Under the pieces are notes generated by a model. The model saw only the letters and a list, made by a program, of their open reading frames with translations, made no database searches and was not told the origin of the DNA. From Cudoniella acicularis (Eukaryota > Ascomycota > Leotiomycetes > Helotiales > Helotiaceae): a stretch of DNA of 22,606 nucleotides. The translations under genes and the position numbers were made by a program. Numbering within the stretch: the stretch's first letter is position 1; each line of letters opens with the position of its first letter. The stretch spans positions 1-22,606 of the forward strand of contig JAAMPI010000942.1 in NCBI GenBank assembly GCA_013054445.1, read 5' to 3'. Below, in pieces: positions 19,019-22,606 of the stretch.

Positions 19019-19130
19019 TACTTGACTGGCTCTGTCCATACCAGCTCACCGTCGTAATAGTGATGTGAATGGAGGGCAGCGGTTCGGCAACCATTACTAA
19101 TGGTCACATGCCGTGGAAGGTTCGAGAAAC
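19019..19130 (+). repeat. Direct repeat, copy B, downstream of the island genes
   Basis: This is the partner of 16527-16649, 2492 bp away and in the same orientation. It is about 11 bp shorter and lacks the GGCACGTGCC palindrome (GGTCACATGCC there). Neither copy sits inside a RIP-degraded block. Confidence 0.75.
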
Positions 19131-19440
19131 CAATTGTCCTGCGCTGGTGTGGTTGAAGGCGGCGGCATAGGAGCCTTTTCGTCTCTTCGTTCCTCGAGGC
19201 AGAGTGGATGCCCAGGTGCTCATGTGTACCCAAATGAAGCTACGCACCCTGATTGCTGCCCAATCTTGGCGTTTCTTCAGCGTTGTCCGCCCTGCCCTTG
19301 GTTCGTTCGGATCTTCGTACCTTTCGTACCTTGGCAATCGTCGGGCAGGGAAGCACAATACTTTCAAGGCAATCTCTCGGTTAAGGAAATTCTCTCACGG
19401 ATTCCTTTGTCAACAAGATATTATTAGTAAGAAAAGCTAA
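19131..19440. other. Edge of the gene island, no assigned gene
   Basis: Base composition is normal up to about 19440, where RIP-type sequence starts abruptly. A 68-codon frame from the ATG at 19234 (MKLRTLIAAQSWRFFSVVRP..., stop at 19440) has the Arg/Ser/hydrophobic look of a mitochondrial presequence, but it has no homologue I recognise and may be chance. An overlapping minus frame (19104-19367) is no better supported. Confidence 0.35.
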
Positions 19441-20640
19441 GTTAGATTAAAAACTAAAGATCTTTTATCTCTCTATCTATCTTGATATCTATATTATCTA
19501 TTAAGGATAGTTTGTTACTTATCTTACGTTAACCTAGCTCTATAAAGATAATATCTAAAGCTAATTCTTAAAATCAGCTCTACTTAGCCCTAGTGCCTTT
19601 ATAGAGAGTCTTTTAGCTACTCGCTTTATCTTTATCATGACTAGGCTATTATCTTCTTTAATTAGACATTATATATTATATATTCTTTTAATAAAAACCT
19701 AAGCTCTTAGTTTATCTCTACTCTTAATAGTAATATTATATATATCCTTATATATCTAAACGATATTCTTATCCTAGATATCCTCTTTTTTAAATAAACT
19801 AAACATCTTATATAAAAGATAAAATGTCTTTTCTAACTCTAAACTATCTTAAAAAAAAGTTTCTAATTAAGTTATTAATAGTTTAAATTTCCCTTAGCTA
19901 GATATTATTATACTTTTACTAGGCTCGAGATAGTAAGTAAAGCTTATATTTATAGTCAAACTTAAACTTTTCCTTTAAAACACGCTACTAGTTTATATAT
20001 TCTAATATGATTATTAAATATATAATTATAATTTCTTCTTCTTTTTTAATATCTTAAAATATATAGATAGTAAGCTGTCTAATATTCTTATTCTAGATAT
20101 TCTAAGAGTTATACCTATAAGAGTAATTAATATAAGAGGCCTTAGGAAACAAACCGCTAGAGCTAGCCTTAGAGCTAAGAGGGAGGACGTTAGTCCTAGT
20201 AATTTTAAGAGGTCTATTATAAGTATTTTTATAGATATTAGTCAGGTTAAAGAAAGTATATTATTAGTCCTTATTAAGGCACTCTACCTCCTTTATAACG
20301 ACACGCTTTAAAGCCTTGATATTAGAAGTATCTTATAGAACTTTAAATATAGGAACATCTAATAGTATATATATATTCTTAAGAATCTTAGTTATAGTAA
20401 CAAGCCTCTTTCCCTTTCTAGCTATCGCCTTAATAGTATAGAGTCTACCTACCGACTTAATTTCCTTGCCTATAGAGAGTTCCTAAGTCTTATCTGATTC
20501 TCCTACTAGAGTAAGAGTTATGTCGATATCTATTATAGCTGTTTCAGGTTACTAGTAGAGCGGAGAGTCATGAATATACTATGACTAAGATTAAGAGTCT
20601 ATAAATCGTTTATTATAATCATAAAGTACTTTCTTAGGTT
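19441..20640. repeat. RIP-degraded AT-rich block, second
   Basis: TA-rich sequence with few CA or TG dinucleotides and no surviving frame. It follows the gene island without a transition zone. Nothing in it could be assigned to a known element family. Confidence 0.8.
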
Positions 20641-21000
20641 TTGGTTTTAGTATCTTTAGAGAGAGTGGCGATTTCGGCGTGGGAACTTGTAACCTAAATC
20701 AGGTTTGATTTTCGTGAGTTTTGTAGTTCTCGATGGTGGTGAGGGTCGGTGTATGCCAGACGAGCGGCAGTAGAGCTCGGACTGCCAACTTAAGTTACTA
20801 CGCCACACGCGTGACATTCTACGCCACACACATGACCAAGGCCTAAGAATAGTGGCTGAGTAAAATATAGCGAGCCCGGGCGTGAACATAGTATATTTTG
20901 ACTAGGTTAATGCATATTACTAAGCACCGAAAGATGTGGCCCCTCTCCTCACAACGGCGAAACTCCCGGACTGTATTCTTTCCCTCTCTGAGTTTCTTTA
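20641..21000. other. Less-altered patch between RIP blocks
   Basis: CA and TG return (for example GGATTTGATTT-like and CCACACACATGACC sequence) and GC rises. A 77-codon minus frame at 20656-20889 shows no domain. The patch may be a younger insertion or sequence that was single-copy when RIP acted. Confidence 0.45.
20798..20839. repeat. 21-bp tandem duplication
   Basis: CTACGCCACACGCGTGACATT at 20798 is followed directly by CTACGCCACACACATGACCAA-type sequence at 20819: same length, differing at a few positions, two of them G/A changes that remove the ACGCGT box of the first unit. Confidence 0.75.
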
Positions 21001-21044
21001 AAATTTAGAGCTATATTCTTTTATTATAAGACCTTTCCCTAAGT

Positions 21045-21332
21045 GCTCCGAATTTTGAAAAGACTTTAACGGTCACGATTAAGTAGGGGGGAACAGCTAA
21101 AGCGGCGATTAGTGCCGTGCTTGAAAAGATCGACAGTAAGATCAAATATAGTCCTTTTCTTACTACTAAGGTAGCCCCTAAAGGAGAAATAGTTAAAGAA
21201 AGTAAAATTTTAAGCACAACTTCGTAGACCTACTAAGAAAAAAGTTGTGATTACTAAAGTATGGATTTGTCTCGTGATAGGGTACGTCTCGCGACGCAGG
21301 GACAGACGTTAGATCTGAAAGTATATTAGTAT
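21045..21332 (+). pseudogene. Decayed coding relic of unknown family
   Basis: One + frame starting near 21045 gives a protein-like reading interrupted only by TAG and TAA codons: FEKTLTVTIK-stop-GGTAKAAISAVLEKIDSK, then YSPFLTTKVAPKGEIVKES, KILSTTS-stop-TY-stop-EKSCDY-stop-SMDLSRDRVRLATQGQTLD, ending at a TAG about 21330. Each stop could come from CAG, CAA or TGG by one RIP transition, and no frame change is needed over about 95 codons. Composition looks like a soluble, mixed-charge protein, perhaps the first open frame of a retroelement; I do not recognise it. The opposite-strand frame 21011-21217 is its shadow. Confidence 0.4.
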
Positions 21333-22606
21333 ATATTATAGAGGCGTAAGGGACTTCTTCTAAACTTATAGTATTTACGAAGATTTTAATAAAAATAAGG
21401 GAAGATTTAAAATAGACAAGCTAGAATTTATAGAAATACTATCTAAGAAAGAAACTTCTTATATAGCTAGTATTTATTCTTTTCTTTAACTATTATAAAC
21501 CTAATCTCTATACCTTCTTTAGTCTAAGTAGTATAAAGACTTTGTCTAGATAAAATATATATTATTATTAATCTATTACTAGAGAATAGTAACTATCTTC
21601 TCTCTCTATTATATATATCCTATTACCTTATTACCCTAGTCGAGTTATATATAATCGAGTTTCTTAGAGGTCTAAATAGCCTTATAATAATAGTAGTAAA
21701 GTGATTTAAAGTAGGAAGTATAGTATAATTCGAGTTCTAGAATATCTAAGATACTATATTAGTCTATACTTAGATAATAAAAATAGAAGCTAGGCGATAA
21801 AAGAAAAAGATAAGTAGTTATATACTATCTTTCTAATTTATCTCTTATCTATCGAGTAGTTAAAAGACTTATCTAAGGCTAACGTAGTATATAAGTATAT
21901 ACTAGCTATAATACTACTAATTTATTATTTTTAGATAAGATCTAGTATTATTATAAATCTACTAGTGATTTTAACTAACGAGAATATAAGTATAGAATAT
22001 AGATTTTAAGCCTAGATAGTATTATTAGTCTTTTTATTACGTAAGATTATTTAGAAGGGTAAGAGAAGAGAACTTATAGAGTTTATAGGGTATATAGTTA
22101 AAGAAGGAGTTTTAGTATAATCTTGATATTTTAATAGTATTAACTTTACTAAAGAAACGCGAGAAGAACGTATAATTAGATAAGGAGAGGATAAGTAAGT
22201 AAGGATTTATTAGTCTAACTATTTAGTAAAAGAAATACTTGACTTAAGATAATATCTAACCTTTATCCCCTCTTATAAAGAGAAATAGGCCTTACTTAGT
22301 ATAGAAGATAGGCTGATATCTAAGACAGCTAGTATACCTAGATTTAACTAAGTATCTTATATACTTATTATAGTTAGTATATCTAAAGTCTACTTAGGAT
22401 TAGTCCTTATAATAAAAGTAATATAAAGGATAAGAAGCTACTAGAAAGGACTTTAATATAGCTACTTAATAGTTTATTAGACTAAAGTTGTTTAGTAAGC
22501 CTAGTTTAGTCTTTAAACAACGCTATTACTCGGTTCGGATAAGTATATAAACTAGGTATAGAAACAGGATATAGAAACAGGGTATAGAAACTAATAGGTT
22601 AGCTCG
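21333..22606. repeat. RIP-degraded AT-rich block, third
   Basis: TA-rich, CpA/TpG-poor sequence runs to the end of the window. If the relic at 21045-21332 belongs to an element, this is probably its continuation. No open frame survives. Confidence 0.8.
22554..22591. repeat. 13-bp tandem repeat, three copies
   Basis: AGGTATAGAAAC, AGGATATAGAAAC and AGGGTATAGAAAC follow directly on each other close to the window edge; the array may be incomplete. Confidence 0.65.

Noticed and set aside
21011..21217. 68-codon hydrophobic minus frame (membrane-protein-like)
   Set aside because: It is antisense to the more protein-like + relic, whose Lys/Glu-rich codons give Leu/Phe-rich antisense.
1..22606. tRNA, rRNA or CRISPR features
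   Set aside because: No cloverleaf, conserved rRNA segment or regularly spaced repeat-spacer array was found; GGTTCGAG matches at 16639 and 19119 are isolated B-box-like words inside a repeat.

Overview
The window looks like a chromosomal segment of a filamentous ascomycete (Pezizomycotina, most likely a Sordariomycete). Four things point there. The best-preserved gene is a close relative of the fungal nitrogen regulator NmrA/NMR1. Introns are 56-76 bp with GTAAGT/GTACGT donors, CTAAC or CTGAC branch points and TAG/CAG acceptors. A fungal-type aminoglycoside-phosphotransferase-like kinase is present. Finally, long AT-rich blocks almost lack CpA and TpG, the signature of repeat-induced point mutation (RIP). 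I cannot name the species.

Layout. 1-720 is a low-complexity stretch nearly free of G on the + strand. 721-2082 is non-coding 3' flank. The nmrA homologue lies on the minus strand at 2083-3534, and its long upstream region carries several HGATAR (GATA-factor) motifs, including a tandem triplet near 4780-4800. 4811-7875 contains no gene I can support. A small MADS-box gene at 7876-8091 is broken by two stop codons that RIP-type transitions would explain. An LTR-like sequence (8361-8507) and repeat-rich debris follow, to about 9340.

The main RIP block is about 9340-15950. It contains several decayed tandem repeats and is bracketed by an inverted pair of about 240-bp LTR-like elements: 9670-9907 heavily mutated, 15979-16223 almost intact. 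All 24 N calls of this part of the window fall inside the mutated copy.

Next comes a small gene island (about 16.2-19.4 kb) with normal base composition. It holds a kinase-like gene on + (16707-18594, three exons, one apparent frameshift) and a convergent two-exon gene for a tiny charged protein on minus (18652-18942). The pair is flanked by direct copies of a repeat of about 120 bp (16527-16649 and 19019-19130), which makes it look like an accessory cassette. From 19.44 kb to the end the sequence is again mostly RIP-degraded, with a less altered patch at 20.64-21.0 kb and a coding relic at 21045-21332.

The genes show no shared pathway. nmrA is a housekeeping regulator of nitrogen metabolite repression; the kinase, the small protein and the MADS relic are accessory genes set among dead transposable elements. 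The points most worth checking are the repeat-flanked kinase island, the asymmetrically mutated inverted LTR pair, and the N calls that mark RIP-variable positions.
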